Positions 27,262-36,507 of a DNA stretch of 60,073 bases are shown here, piece after piece. A program made the position numbers and the translations under genes. Position 1 is the stretch's first letter. The number at the start of each line of letters is the position of its first letter. Below the pieces are notes generated by a model. That model was not told the DNA's origin, did no database searches, and worked only from the letters and a program-made list of their open reading frames with translations. Source of the DNA: Burkholderiales bacterium (GTDB lineage Bacteria > Pseudomonadota > Gammaproteobacteria > Burkholderiales > Burkholderiaceae_C); the NCBI GenBank assembly GCA_016185015.1, contig JACPOI010000056.1, positions 1 through 60,073 of the forward strand. Reading direction: 5' to 3'.

Positions 27262-29139
27262 ATGAAAATCCGTTCCCAAAAGACGCGCCTGGCGGTCCTG
27301 TCCTGCCTGGCCGCATTGCCCTTGTCCGCACTGGCGCAATCCTCCCAACTTCCGGAAACCGTGGTGACCGCAGCCCGGGTCGAGCAGCCGCTGGCCGATG
27401 TCTTGCCTTCGGTCAGCCTGATCACGCGGGAAGACATCGATCGCTCCCAGGCAGTCTCGCTGGCTGACCTGCTGCAGGGCGAGGCCGGCTTCGAGTTCGG
27501 CCGCAACGGCGGCCCAGGCACCACCACCTCCTTTTTCCTGCGCGGCGCCGACAGCAAGAACCTGGTCATCATGATCGATGGTGTGCGCGCCATGGCCGAC
27601 GGCTGGGGCAACCTGAGCGCCATCGACCTGCCGCTGCAGCAGGTCGAGCGCATCGAGCTGCTGCGCGGCAATGCCAGCGGCCTCTACGGTGAGGCTGCCG
27701 TGGGGGGCGTGCTGAACATCTTCACGCGCGTGCTCGGCGGCAAACCGGGCGGCTACGGCTCGGTGACGCTGGGCAGCCGCAACACCCAGGCGGCCACGGC
27801 AGGCTATGCCGGCCAGCAGGACGATGTGTCTTGGCGCTTCGACCTGGGCAGCGAGCACACCGACGGCTTCTCCGCCATGAACCCGCAGCAGAATGCCAAG
27901 GTCAACCCCGACAACGACAGCGTCGACCGCACGCACCTGTCGGGCAAGGTCGCCAAGCGCATCTCCCGGGACCTGACCCTCGGCGCCTATGCCAGCCTGA
28001 CCCGCTCGGACGTGGCCTACGACAACGGCTCCGGCACGGCCACCGCGACCGACCGCAACCTGCTGCGGCGCGAGAACGGCCTGCTCAACGTCTACGCGCA
28101 AGGCCAGCTCAACGCCGACTGGAACAGCCGCCTGGACCTCAGCCGCAGCAACCTCGACATGCGCGACTACAGGAACGACCAGGCCTACCGGACCAGTTTC
28201 GATTCGGGCCTGCTGATGGGCCAGCAGAACTCGCTGCGCTGGTTCAACACCTATGCCGCCGGCAAGAGCCGGGTGCTCAACTTCGGCCTGGACGCTGGCA
28301 ACGAGACCTTCAGCGCCGACGCCACCTCCAGCGGTTACCAGGCCGGTCGCGTGCTGCGCGGTTATTTCGCCGGCCTCAACCAGGCCTTCGGCGATCTGTC
28401 GGTGCAGGCCAACCTGCGCCATGACACGGTGGACGTGAACAAGGTGGATACGAGCTACAAGGGCAGCTGGGACAACACCTCGGGCCTGCTGGGCCTGGGC
28501 TACCGGCTCACCTCGCAGTGGCGCCTGACGGGCAGCGTCGCCACGGGCTTCCGGGCCCCCAGCGCCGGGGAGCTGTCGAACAACATCAACCTCAAGCCCG
28601 AGACCCACCTGAGCCAGGAAGTGGGGCTGACGTATGCCGAGGGCACCGAGCTGTTCCGCGCCGTGGTCTTCGATACCCGCACCACCGACGCCATCTACTG
28701 GCAATCGGTCTCGCCGTTCACGCCGGTCAACATCGGCAAGGTCCGCAACCAGGGCATCGAGCTCACCGGCAAGACGCAGCTGGCTGACAACAACATCCGC
28801 TACACCCTGGTCTCCCAGGACCCGTGGAACGAGTCGGACAACACGCGCCTGGCTCGGCGGGCCCGCCTCTATGGCGCGCTGGACATCTGGCGCCAGCTCG
28901 GAAAGACCTCGGCCGGCTTCAAGCTCAACGCCTCGGACAACCGTTACGACAGCGGCTCGCCCGACAAGCTGCTGCCGGGTTACACCACCCTGGCCCTGTA
29001 CGCCTCGCACCCGCTCGCGCCGGAATGGACGCTGCGCTTCAAGGTGGAGAATGCGATGGACCGCCCCTACCAGCTGGCCTACGGCTACAACACGCCGCCC
29101 CTGAGCGTGTCGCTGACCCTGGCCTGGCAGCAACGCTGA
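27262..29139 (+). CDS. btuB: TonB-dependent cobalamin receptor BtuB
   Basis: A 625-residue outer-membrane receptor. A signal peptide (1-~25, ending ALSALAQ) is followed by a TonB box (ETVVTAAR, ~31-38), a plug domain (FFLRGADSKNLVIMIDGVRA; QVERIELLRGNASGLYGEAAVGG) and a 22-strand barrel ending in the aromatic-poor LSVSLTLAWQQR. Control by the cobalamin riboswitch and the following Btu genes make cobalamin the substrate. It starts the operon btuB-btuF paralogue-btuF-btuC-btuD-cobO-cobQ. Confidence 0.95.
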   Translation: MKIRSQKTRLAVLSCLAALPLSALAQSSQLPETVVTAARVEQPLADVLPSVSLITREDIDRSQAVSLADLLQGEAGFEFGRNGGPGTTTSFFLRGADSKNLVIMIDGVRAMADGWGNLSAIDLPLQQVERIELLRGNASGLYGEAAVGGVLNIFTRVLGGKPGGYGSVTLGSRNTQAATAGYAGQQDDVSWRFDLGSEHTDGFSAMNPQQNAKVNPDNDSVDRTHLSGKVAKRISRDLTLGAYASLTRSDVAYDNGSGTATATDRNLLRRENGLLNVYAQGQLNADWNSRLDLSRSNLDMRDYRNDQAYRTSFDSGLLMGQQNSLRWFNTYAAGKSRVLNFGLDAGNETFSADATSSGYQAGRVLRGYFAGLNQAFGDLSVQANLRHDTVDVNKVDTSYKGSWDNTSGLLGLGYRLTSQWRLTGSVATGFRAPSAGELSNNINLKPETHLSQEVGLTYAEGTELFRAVVFDTRTTDAIYWQSVSPFTPVNIGKVRNQGIELTGKTQLADNNIRYTLVSQDPWNESDNTRLARRARLYGALDIWRQLGKTSAGFKLNASDNRYDSGSPDKLLPGYTTLALYASHPLAPEWTLRFKVENAMDRPYQLAYGYNTPPLSVSLTLAWQQR

Positions 29140-29147
29140 TCCGCCCC

Positions 29148-29957
29148 ATGACCCCGCAGGACTACGGCCCCAAACGCATCGTCTGCCTCACCGAAGAGAC
29201 GACGGAGTGGCTGTACCTGCTGGGCCAGGAGCGGCGCATCGTGGGCATCTCGGGCTACACGGTGCGCCCGCCGCGCGCACGCCAGGAGAAACCGCGCGTC
29301 AGCGCCTTCCTCAACGCGAAGATCGACAAGATCCTCGCGCTGCAGCCGGACTGCGTGTTCGGCTTTTCCGACCTGCAGGCCGACATCGCCTCGGCGCTGA
29401 TCCGCCACGGCGTGCAGGTCACCATCTTCAACCAGCGCAGCGTGGCCGACATCCTGTCCATGCTCTACCAGGTTGCGGCCATGGTGGGGCAGGGCGAGCA
29501 GGGCCTGCAGCGCATCGCCGCCATGCAGGCGCGGCTCGATGCCATCCGGGCCGCCGCTGCCGCGCTGCCGCGCCGCCCGCGCGTCTACTTCGAGGAATGG
29601 GACGAGCCGGCCATCAGCGCCATCCGCTGGGTGTCCGAGCTGGTCGGCATCGCCGGTGGTGACGACATCTTCCCCGAGCTGGCCGTGCAGGCCCTAGGCA
29701 AGGATCGCATCGTGGCCGACCCGCTGGAGATCGTGCGCCGCGCCCCCGAACTCATCGTCGGCTCCTGGTGCGGCAAGAAATTCCGCCCCGAAAAAGTCGC
29801 CGCGCGCCCCGGCTGGGCGGACGTGCCGGCGGTACGCAAGCAGCAGCTCTTCGAGATCAAGTCCGCCGACATCCTGCAGCCCGGCCCGGCCGCGCTGACC
29901 GACGGCGTGGAGCAATTGCACCGCCTCGTCATGGCCTGGGGAGCACGTCATGCTTGA
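29148..29957 (+). CDS. Leaderless BtuF-like (class III) binding protein
   Basis: A 269-residue protein with the two-lobe helical-backbone fold of cobalamin/siderophore-binding proteins (KRIVCLTEETTEWLYLLG; ALQPDCVFGFSDLQADIASAL; GGDDIFPELAV). Unlike the next gene it has no signal peptide: the conserved fold starts at residue ~9. It should therefore be cytosolic. It lies 8 bp after btuB and overlaps btuF by 8 bp. It may bind corrinoid inside the cell, or be a degenerate BtuF. The ATG at 29148 is the only start that avoids the btuB coding region. Confidence 0.8.
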   Translation: MTPQDYGPKRIVCLTEETTEWLYLLGQERRIVGISGYTVRPPRARQEKPRVSAFLNAKIDKILALQPDCVFGFSDLQADIASALIRHGVQVTIFNQRSVADILSMLYQVAAMVGQGEQGLQRIAAMQARLDAIRAAAAALPRRPRVYFEEWDEPAISAIRWVSELVGIAGGDDIFPELAVQALGKDRIVADPLEIVRRAPELIVGSWCGKKFRPEKVAARPGWADVPAVRKQQLFEIKSADILQPGPAALTDGVEQLHRLVMAWGARHA

Positions 29958-30831
29958 TGGCCTGCGCATCCGGCTGCTGCCCTGGCTGTTGCTGCTGGCC
30001 GGCCCGATGGCCGGGGCCGTGCAGCTCACCGACGACCGCGGCGAGCCGGTCACCCTGGCCCGGCCGCCGCAGCGCATCGTCAGCCTGCTGCCATCGCTGA
30101 CCGAGACCGTTTGCGCCCTGGGCCAGTGCCAGCGCCTGGTGGGCCGGGATCGTTATTCGAATCACCCGGCCAGCGTGCTGGCCCTGCCCGAGGTGGGCGG
30201 TGGCCTCGATCCAAGCATCGAGGCCATCGTCGCTCTCCAACCCGACCTGGTGCTGCTGGCCACGTCCTCGCGTGCCGCCCAGCGCCTGCAGTCCCTGGGG
30301 CTGACGGTCGCGGCCTTCGAGCCACGCAGCCATGCGGGCGTGAAGCGTGTGCTGGAGCAGGTTGGCGAGCTGCTGGGTGTGCCGCCCGGCAGCGGGGCGC
30401 AGCGCGTCTGGCGCGAGATCGAGGCCGAGATGCAGGCCGCTGCGCAGTCGCTTCCTGCTGCCGCCCGCGGTACGCGCGTCTACTTCGAAGTCAACAGCGG
30501 GCCCTATGCCGCCAGCGCAACCTCCTTCATCGGCGAGACCCTGGCGCGCCTGGGCGCGCGCAACATCGTGTCGGGCGAGCTGGGGCCCTTTCCCAGGCTC
30601 AATCCCGAATTCGTGGTACGCGCCGATCCCGATCTCATCATGGTGGGCGACAGCAATGTTGCGGCCATGGTCCGCCGCCCGGGCTGGGCCGGCCTGCGCG
30701 CCATCCGCGCGCAGCGCGTCTGCGCCTACACGCCGCAACAGTCCGACGTGCTGGTGCGCGCCGGCCCGCGCATGGCCGAAGGCGCGCGCCTGATGGTGCA
30801 GTGCCTGGCCGGCCAGGGGGCGGCGCGATGA
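29950..30831 (+). CDS. btuF: Periplasmic cobalamin-binding protein BtuF
   Basis: A 293-residue binding protein with a signal peptide (1-~23, ending MAGAVQ). PQRIVSLLPSLTETVCALGQ is the family start of the mature fold; VALQPDLVLLATSSRAA and the long inter-lobe helix follow. It delivers corrinoid from BtuB to BtuCD. It overlaps the leaderless paralogue at its 5' end and is coupled to btuC by an ATGA overlap. Confidence 0.92.
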   Translation: MLDGLRIRLLPWLLLLAGPMAGAVQLTDDRGEPVTLARPPQRIVSLLPSLTETVCALGQCQRLVGRDRYSNHPASVLALPEVGGGLDPSIEAIVALQPDLVLLATSSRAAQRLQSLGLTVAAFEPRSHAGVKRVLEQVGELLGVPPGSGAQRVWREIEAEMQAAAQSLPAAARGTRVYFEVNSGPYAASATSFIGETLARLGARNIVSGELGPFPRLNPEFVVRADPDLIMVGDSNVAAMVRRPGWAGLRAIRAQRVCAYTPQQSDVLVRAGPRMAEGARLMVQCLAGQGAAR

Positions 30832-31841
30832 GGGAGATCACGCGCCAGCAACGCCGTGCTCTGCTGCTGGGCGCCGTCCTGCTGCTGCTCACGGTGGCCG
30901 GGCTGCTGCTGGGCGCCAGCGTGGGCAGCACCGGGCTGGAGAGCCTGCGCAGCATGCACCGCGATGCACTGGCCTGGCAGATCGTCTGGGACATCCGCGT
31001 GCCGCGCACGCTGGGGGCCTGGCTGGCCGGGGCGCTGCTGGGCCTGGCCGGCGCCATTGCCCAGGGCCTGTTCCGCAACCCGCTGGCCGACCCCTACCTG
31101 CTGGGCAGCGCCTCGGGCGCCTCGCTGGGCATGGCGCTGGCGCTGGTCCTGCTGGGCGGCGGCGTGGCCGCACCCTGGCTGCGGCAGCTGGGCCTGACCG
31201 GCGCCGCCTTCATCGGGGCCATGGCCGCCGTGCTGCTCACGCTGGCACTGGCGCGCGGCGTGCAACACACCCTGCGCCTGTTGCTGGCCGGCGTGGTGGT
31301 GGGCGTGGTGCTGGGCGCCATGAGCTCGCTCACCATGCTGCTGGTGCCTGAGGTCATGCAGACCCTGCAGGCCTTCATCCTGGGCTCGACCGCCTTTGTC
31401 GACTGGGCCGCCTGCGCCCTGATGGCCGCGGTGCTGCTGCCGGGCCTGCTGCTGGCCTGGGCCGGCAGCCATGTGCTGGACGGCCTCACGCTGGGCGAGG
31501 CTACCGCCACCAGCCTGGGCCTGCCGGTGGCCACGCTGCGCGCGGTGCTGGTCGTGGTGCTGGCCCTGGCCACGGGCACCGCGGTGGCGCAGACCGGGCT
31601 GATCGGTTTCGTCGGCCTGGCCGCGCCGCACCTGGTGCGCTCCGTCACCAAGACCACACATGGCCGTCTCATCCTCCTTTCCAGCCTGATGGGCGGCGTG
31701 TTGCTGATGGCAGCCGACACCTTGGCGCGTGGCCTGCTGGCGCCGCAGGAGCTGCCCGTGGGCGTGCTCACCGCTGTGCTCGGCGGCAGCTACCTGCTGT
31801 GGCTCATGCATCGCCAGGGTGTGCAGGGGCGGGGCGCATGA
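30828..31841 (+). CDS. btuC: Cobalamin ABC transporter permease BtuC
   Basis: A 337-residue FecCD/BtuC permease with about ten spans. Diagnostic motifs are RVPRTLGAWLAGALLGLAG, GLFRNPLADPYLLGSASGAS and, near the C-terminus, GLIGFVGLAAPHLVR. The start ATG overlaps the btuF stop (ATGA), so the longer upstream reading frame is not real. Its stop likewise overlaps the btuD start. Confidence 0.95.
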   Translation: MREITRQQRRALLLGAVLLLLTVAGLLLGASVGSTGLESLRSMHRDALAWQIVWDIRVPRTLGAWLAGALLGLAGAIAQGLFRNPLADPYLLGSASGASLGMALALVLLGGGVAAPWLRQLGLTGAAFIGAMAAVLLTLALARGVQHTLRLLLAGVVVGVVLGAMSSLTMLLVPEVMQTLQAFILGSTAFVDWAACALMAAVLLPGLLLAWAGSHVLDGLTLGEATATSLGLPVATLRAVLVVVLALATGTAVAQTGLIGFVGLAAPHLVRSVTKTTHGRLILLSSLMGGVLLMAADTLARGLLAPQELPVGVLTAVLGGSYLLWLMHRQGVQGRGA

Positions 31842-32605
31842 CGGCGTCCGCACTCAGCGCCCGCGCCGTGCGCGCCCGCCTGGGCGAGGCCGAGGTGCTG
31901 CACGGCATCGATCTCGATCTGCCTGCGGGCCGCTGGACGAGCATCGTCGGCCCCAATGGCGCCGGCAAATCCACCCTGCTGAAAGTCCTGGCGCAACTGC
32001 TGCCTGCGCAAGGCAGCGTGAGCCTGCTGGGCCAGCCGCTGGACACCCTGGACCGCCGCGCCCGCGCACGGCAGCTGGCCTGGCTGGGCCAGAACGGCAG
32101 TGCAGGTGACGACCTGACCGTTTTCGACGTGGCCCTGCTGGGCCGCCTGCCGCACCAGGCCTGGCTGGCGCCGCCCGGCGTGGCCGACCTGGCCGCCGTC
32201 GAGCAGGCCCTGCGCGCCACCCAGGCCTGGGACTGGCGTGGCCGCTCCCTGGGCCAGCTCTCGGGCGGCGAGCGCCAGCGCGTGCTGCTGGCGCGCGCCC
32301 TGGCCGTGCAGGCTGATGTGCTGCTGCTGGACGAACCGCTGGCCAACCTCGACCCGCCGCACCAGGTGGACTGGATGCTGCTGATGCGCGAGGTGGTGGC
32401 CAGTGGCAAGACGGTGGTCAGCGTGCTGCACGAACTTTCGCTGGCCCTGCAGGCCGACGAGATGGTCATCATGGCCGCCGGCCAGGTGCGCCACCAGGGC
32501 GCCTGTGCGGACGCGGTCACGCACCGCGCGCTGGAGCAGGTGTTCGAGCAGCGCATCCGGATCGCCGCGGTCGACGGACAGTGGGTCTCGCTGCCCCGTT
32601 TGTAG
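31838..32605 (+). CDS. btuD: Cobalamin ABC transporter ATPase BtuD
   Basis: A 255-residue ATPase: Walker [10 protein letters not shown] (~39-47), Q-loop LAWLGQNG, signature LSGGERQR, Walker [13 protein letters not shown] and H-loop [12 protein letters not shown]. It is translationally coupled to btuC (ATGA). It pairs with BtuC to drive corrinoid uptake. Confidence 0.94.
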   Translation: MTASALSARAVRARLGEAEVLHGIDLDLPAGRWTSIVGPNGAGKSTLLKVLAQLLPAQGSVSLLGQPLDTLDRRARARQLAWLGQNGSAGDDLTVFDVALLGRLPHQAWLAPPGVADLAAVEQALRATQAWDWRGRSLGQLSGGERQRVLLARALAVQADVLLLDEPLANLDPPHQVDWMLLMREVVASGKTVVSVLHELSLALQADEMVIMAAGQVRHQGACADAVTHRALEQVFEQRIRIAAVDGQWVSLPRL

Positions 32606-32616
32606 GAAGCGCCCTC

Positions 32617-33186
32617 ATGCAGATCGAAACCCCGCCCACCGAGAAGCCCTATGCGCCGCGCGAGGGTGAACGCCGCGGCCTGCTCATCGTCCACACCGGC
32701 GACGGCAAGGGCAAGAGCACGGCCGCCTTCGGCCTGGCCCTGCGCGCGCACGGCCGCGGCAAGCCCGTCAAGGTCTACCAGTTCATCAAGCCCGACGGCG
32801 CGCGCTTCGGCGAACACCGCGTGTTCGAGCAGCTCGGCATTCCTGTTGAAGGCCTCGGTGACGGCTTCAGCTGGAAGAGCAAGGATCTCGACCATTCAGC
32901 CGAACTGGCGCGCGCCGGCTGGTTGCGCGCACGGGCCGACATCCTGGGCGGCCAATACTTCATGGTCACCCTCGACGAGATCACCTACCCGCTGATCTAC
33001 GGCTGGCTGCCGCTGGACGAGGTCTTGCAGACCCTGCGCGAGCGTCCCAAGGACGTGCACGTGGTGTTGACCGGCCGGCGTTGCCCGCCCGAGTTGATCG
33101 AGCTGGCCGACACCGTGACCGAGATGGCCCTGGTCAAACACGCGTTCCGCGCCGGCATCCCGGCCCAGCGCGGGATCGAGGACTGA
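32617..33186 (+). CDS. cobO: Corrinoid adenosyltransferase (CobO/BtuR)
   Basis: A 189-residue enzyme that transfers adenosyl from ATP to cob(I)alamin or cobinamide. P-loop [19 protein letters not shown] (~31-49) and the downstream [15 protein letters not shown] and [18 protein letters not shown] motifs are diagnostic. GGAAG lies 7 bp before the ATG. It follows btuD by 11 bp, so imported corrinoids are adenosylated by a gene of the same operon. Confidence 0.95.
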   Translation: MQIETPPTEKPYAPREGERRGLLIVHTGDGKGKSTAAFGLALRAHGRGKPVKVYQFIKPDGARFGEHRVFEQLGIPVEGLGDGFSWKSKDLDHSAELARAGWLRARADILGGQYFMVTLDEITYPLIYGWLPLDEVLQTLRERPKDVHVVLTGRRCPPELIELADTVTEMALVKHAFRAGIPAQRGIED

Positions 33187-33214
33187 CGATGCAACACACC
33201 CGAGGAATTCACCG

Positions 33215-34675
33215 ATGAGCGCCCGCGCCGTCATGGTGCTGGGCACCACCAGTGGCGCCGGCAAGAGCTGGCTGGCCACGGCTCTGTGCCGGTATTACGC
33301 TCGGCAGGGCCTCAAGGTCGCGCCCTACAAGGCGCAGAACATGAGCAACAACGCCCGTGTGGTCGCTGGAGGTGAGATCGGCAGCGCGCAGTACTTCCAG
33401 GCGCTGGCGGCGAAAGCCGAGCCCGATGTACGCATGAACCCGCTGCTGCTCAAGCCCGAGCGCGACACGCACAGCCAGGTCGTGCTGCTGGGCCAAGTTG
33501 ACGAGGTTTTGACGCGCATGGACTGGCGCGGCCGCAGCGAGACGGTCTGGCCCACCGTGGCGCGCGCGCTCGACGAACTCATGGTAGAGAACGACGTGGT
33601 CGTGATCGAAGGCGCCGGTTCGCCGGCCGAAATCAACCTGGCGGCCAGCGACATCGTCAACATGCGCGTGGCGCGCCACACCCAGGCCGCCTGCCTGCTG
33701 GTCACCGACATCGACCGCGGCGGCGCCTTTGCCCATCTCTACGGCACGTGGGCGTTGATACCCGAGGCCGACCGCGCGCTGATCCGCGGCTTCGTGCTCA
33801 ACCGCTTCCGCGGTGACGCCGGCTTGTTGGCGCCCGGACCCCAGATGCTGCAGGACCTGACGGGCGTGCCCACCGTCGCCACGCTGCCCATGTGGCGGCA
33901 GCACGGCCTGCCGGAGGAAGACGGTGTCTTTGACGACAGGCATACCAGCCAGGGTGAGATCACCACGCGCATCGCCGTCGTGGCCTATCCGCGCATCAGC
34001 AACCTGGACGAATTCCAGCCGCTCAAGAACGTGCCCGGCGTGCACCTGAAATGGGCTCGCAGCCCGGCCGAACTGCAGGGCGTGGACTGGGTCATCCTGC
34101 ACGGCTCCAAGCACACCAGTGGCGACCTCGCCTGGCTGCGCGCGCAGGGCCTGGACTGCGCCATCGCCGCGCATGCAGGACTGGGCGGTGCGGTGCTGGG
34201 CATCTGCGGCGGCCTGCAGATGCTGGGTGAGGCGCTGATCGACACCCATGGTATCGACGGCAACGCGCCCGGCCTGGGCCTGCTACCCCTGGTCACCACC
34301 TTCGAGCCGGCCAAGACTGTGCAGCACACACAGGCCAGCTTCGCCACGCTGCAGGGGCCCTGGGCCGCACTTTCAGGCCTGCGCGTGAGCGGCTACGAAA
34401 TCCACCACGGCCAGACCGCGCAGCACCCGGCCATGGCGGCCAAGGGCGACGTGGCACGTGAGGTCTTGCCCGGCCTGGGCTGGCAGAACGCGGCCGGCAA
34501 CGTGTTGGGCCTGTATCTGCACGGCCTGTTCGAGGATGCAGCCGTGCTGCAGGCCCTGTTCGGGCGGCAGGGCGCGGCGCGTGTGCCCACGCTGGAGTCG
34601 GTGTTCGAAGGCCTGGCCGACTACATCGAACAGCACTTCGAGCCCGGTGTGCTGGATGCGCTGATTGCGCCTTGA
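33215..34675 (+). CDS. cobQ: Cobyric acid synthase CobQ/CbiP
   Basis: A 486-residue glutamine-dependent amidase of the corrin ring. The N-terminal dethiobiotin-synthetase-like domain starts VLGTTSGAGKSW and has YKAQNMSNNARV; the GATase domain has the nucleophile in LGICGGLQMLG and the later histidine in YLHGLF. Length fits the family. It ends the B12 operon, 28 bp after cobO. It is a de novo-pathway enzyme next to salvage genes; the intermediate steps are not in this window. Confidence 0.95.
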   Translation: MSARAVMVLGTTSGAGKSWLATALCRYYARQGLKVAPYKAQNMSNNARVVAGGEIGSAQYFQALAAKAEPDVRMNPLLLKPERDTHSQVVLLGQVDEVLTRMDWRGRSETVWPTVARALDELMVENDVVVIEGAGSPAEINLAASDIVNMRVARHTQAACLLVTDIDRGGAFAHLYGTWALIPEADRALIRGFVLNRFRGDAGLLAPGPQMLQDLTGVPTVATLPMWRQHGLPEEDGVFDDRHTSQGEITTRIAVVAYPRISNLDEFQPLKNVPGVHLKWARSPAELQGVDWVILHGSKHTSGDLAWLRAQGLDCAIAAHAGLGGAVLGICGGLQMLGEALIDTHGIDGNAPGLGLLPLVTTFEPAKTVQHTQASFATLQGPWAALSGLRVSGYEIHHGQTAQHPAMAAKGDVAREVLPGLGWQNAAGNVLGLYLHGLFEDAAVLQALFGRQGAARVPTLESVFEGLADYIEQHFEPGVLDALIAP

Positions 34676-34700
34676 ACGCGGCCAGGCCGGCCGCGAGGGA

Positions 34701-35435
34701 TCAGGGGGCAGCGATCTCCAGTCCGCTCAATCCGGCCTCGTCAAACGCACGCCTGATCATGCCGCTGGCCTTGGCCGCCTGGATGAACGTCGTGACGCAG
34801 GCGAGTGCCTCGGGCTGATGCTTGCGCACCGCCAGCGCCACCCCCGTCACCTGGAAGGCACCCTCCAGGATGCGGGAGCCCGGCAACTCCAGCTGCAGGG
34901 GCGGCAAGGCGTCATGCGTCAGCGCGAAGGCCTGGGCCTGGCCTGATTTCATCAGGGCCATGGCCTCGGCGATCGATGTCGCCGCCACGACCGTCGCGGC
35001 CCCCAGGCTGCGTTCGGCGGCGCGTATCGTGGTCGAGCCGGCGATGCCCACGACCGTGATGCCGGCCCGGTCGATATCGGCCAGGCTGGCGATGCCGGTC
35101 TGTCCGGCCGCGAGATAGGTGCTTTCGATGACGAAGTAGGGCGGGCTGAAATCGAGTTGCTGGCGGCGGGCTTCGTCGGCCGGCATGAAACCCAGGTCGA
35201 TGGCGCCGGACAGGCAGGCTTGTGTCAACTCTGCGGTCGTTGCCGCTGCAAAGACCTCCATGGGAACCCCCAGTTCCTGCGCCAGCGCACGGCCCAGGTC
35301 CAGGGGCACGCCTCGGTAGCTGCCATCGGTGTTGCTGGCGACAAAGATCGGTGTGGCCTTCGGAGCGTAGGCCACACCGACCCTCAGTTTTCCCGTCGGC
35401 GTGAGTTGCTGCGCCAGCTTGCCCTCGGTCGTCAT
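34701..35435 (-). CDS. Leaderless family-3 solute-binding protein
   Basis: A 244-residue protein of the amino-acid-type periplasmic binding family (SBP_bac_3): LTPTGKLRVGVAYAPKATPIF, GVPLDLGRALAQELGVP and the second-lobe MALMKSGQAQAFALTHDALP. No hydrophobic leader precedes the fold, and the in-frame ATG ten codons upstream does not add one. It is either cytosolic or exported by an unusual route. It converges on cobQ and is 57 bp from the LysR gene. Ligand unknown. Confidence 0.78.
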   Translation of the reverse strand: MTTEGKLAQQLTPTGKLRVGVAYAPKATPIFVASNTDGSYRGVPLDLGRALAQELGVPMEVFAAATTAELTQACLSGAIDLGFMPADEARRQQLDFSPPYFVIESTYLAAGQTGIASLADIDRAGITVVGIAGSTTIRAAERSLGAATVVAATSIAEAMALMKSGQAQAFALTHDALPPLQLELPGSRILEGAFQVTGVALAVRKHQPEALACVTTFIQAAKASGMIRRAFDEAGLSGLEIAAP

Positions 35436-35492
35436 GGTGAGTTCTCTTTTTTCAAATGCGGCCATCGTATCGTGCTGGCCATGCAGCGTGGG

Positions 35493-36416
35493 CTACCAAT
35501 CGCTCAATGAACCCTTGCCGGCCGCTCGCTTCGACTCGAAATGCCTGAGCAGCCAGTCCACCAGGACGCGCACCTTGGCCGGCATCTGCTTGCTGGTCTG
35601 GAAGACCAGGTAGATGTCCGCCGGGGGCGGGGCCCAGTCGGGCAGCAGGGGGACCAGTTCCCCGGCCTGCAGATGCCTGGCCACGTCCCACTGCGACCGG
35701 ATCAGGATGCCTTGCCCATCCAGTGCCCAGGACAAGGCCGAGTTGCCGTCGTTCGTACTGAGGTTGGAGCGCACCTTGATCGTCTCCGACTCGGTGCCGT
35801 TGCTGAAGTGCCAGGTCCCGAAGGTCTCGTCCGCCTCGCGGATGAAGATGCAGTTGTGGCGCCCCAGCTCCCTCGGATGCGTCGGCACGCCCCTGGCGGC
35901 CAGGTAGGCCGGTGCCGCGCACAGGATGCGGCGGTTCCTGGCCAGCAGCCTGGCCGTCAGCCGGCTGTCGGCGAGTTCACCAAACCGGACCATCAGGTCG
36001 AAACCCTCTTCCACGAGGTTGACGGACTTCTCGCTCAGATGCAGCTGGATATCCATCTGCGGGAACCCGCGCACAAAACTCGAGAGCGCTGGCGTCACAT
36101 AGGTCCGGCCGAAACCGAAGGTCGCCGCAATCTTCACGGTCCCCTGCGGCTGCAGGCTTCCGCCCGCGATGCGCCCCTCCAGCGCGTCCATCTCCTCCTG
36201 GATGCGCACGCCTTCCATCAGGTAGGTTTCGCCTTCTGGCGTCAGGCTGATCTTGCGGGTGGTGCGGTTCATCAGCCGCACACCGAGCCGTTTCTCCAGC
36301 AGCGCCAGGCGCCGGCTGATGACGGGCGGGGTCACGCCCAGTTCCTGGGCCGCCGCGGCCATGTTCCCGAGCTTGACGATCAGCGCGAACAGCTTGATGT
36401 CGGAGTAGGCGTCCAT
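35493..36416 (-). CDS. LysR-family transcriptional regulator
   Basis: A 307-residue regulator: winged helix (residues 1-~62, AAAAQELGVTPPVISRRLALLEKRLGVRLMNRTTRKISLT) and a LysR effector domain (~90-295). It diverges from the Bug-type gene truncated at 36706, which it probably regulated; a large dyad lies between them. With the target cut by a transposon, the regulator may now be orphaned. Confidence 0.9.
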   Translation of the reverse strand: MDAYSDIKLFALIVKLGNMAAAAQELGVTPPVISRRLALLEKRLGVRLMNRTTRKISLTPEGETYLMEGVRIQEEMDALEGRIAGGSLQPQGTVKIAATFGFGRTYVTPALSSFVRGFPQMDIQLHLSEKSVNLVEEGFDLMVRFGELADSRLTARLLARNRRILCAAPAYLAARGVPTHPRELGRHNCIFIREADETFGTWHFSNGTESETIKVRSNLSTNDGNSALSWALDGQGILIRSQWDVARHLQAGELVPLLPDWAPPPADIYLVFQTSKQMPAKVRVLVDWLLRHFESKRAAGKGSLSDW

Positions 36417-36427
36417 TATTGTTTTTT

Positions 36428-36472
36428 GAACACTAAAGAATGAATTTTATTTGAATTATTTCTTTAATGTTC
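36428..36472. promoter_or_regulatory. Large dyad between LysR gene and truncated Bug gene
   Basis: GAACACTAAAGAA and TTCTTTAATGTTC form inverted arms (12 of 13 positions match) separated by 19 AT-rich bases. The position in the divergent spacer fits a LysR operator covering both promoters. Confidence 0.7.
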
Positions 36473-36507
36473 ATGGTTAGCATGAGGCACCTTCCAAGGA
36501 GACACTC

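Noticed and set aside
27247-29133. 628-codon minus-strand open frame
   Set aside because: Antisense shadow of btuB, which has a signal peptide, TonB box and riboswitch.
30111-30827. Long upstream extension of btuC
   Set aside because: Out-of-frame shadow of btuF; the true start overlaps the btuF stop as ATGA.
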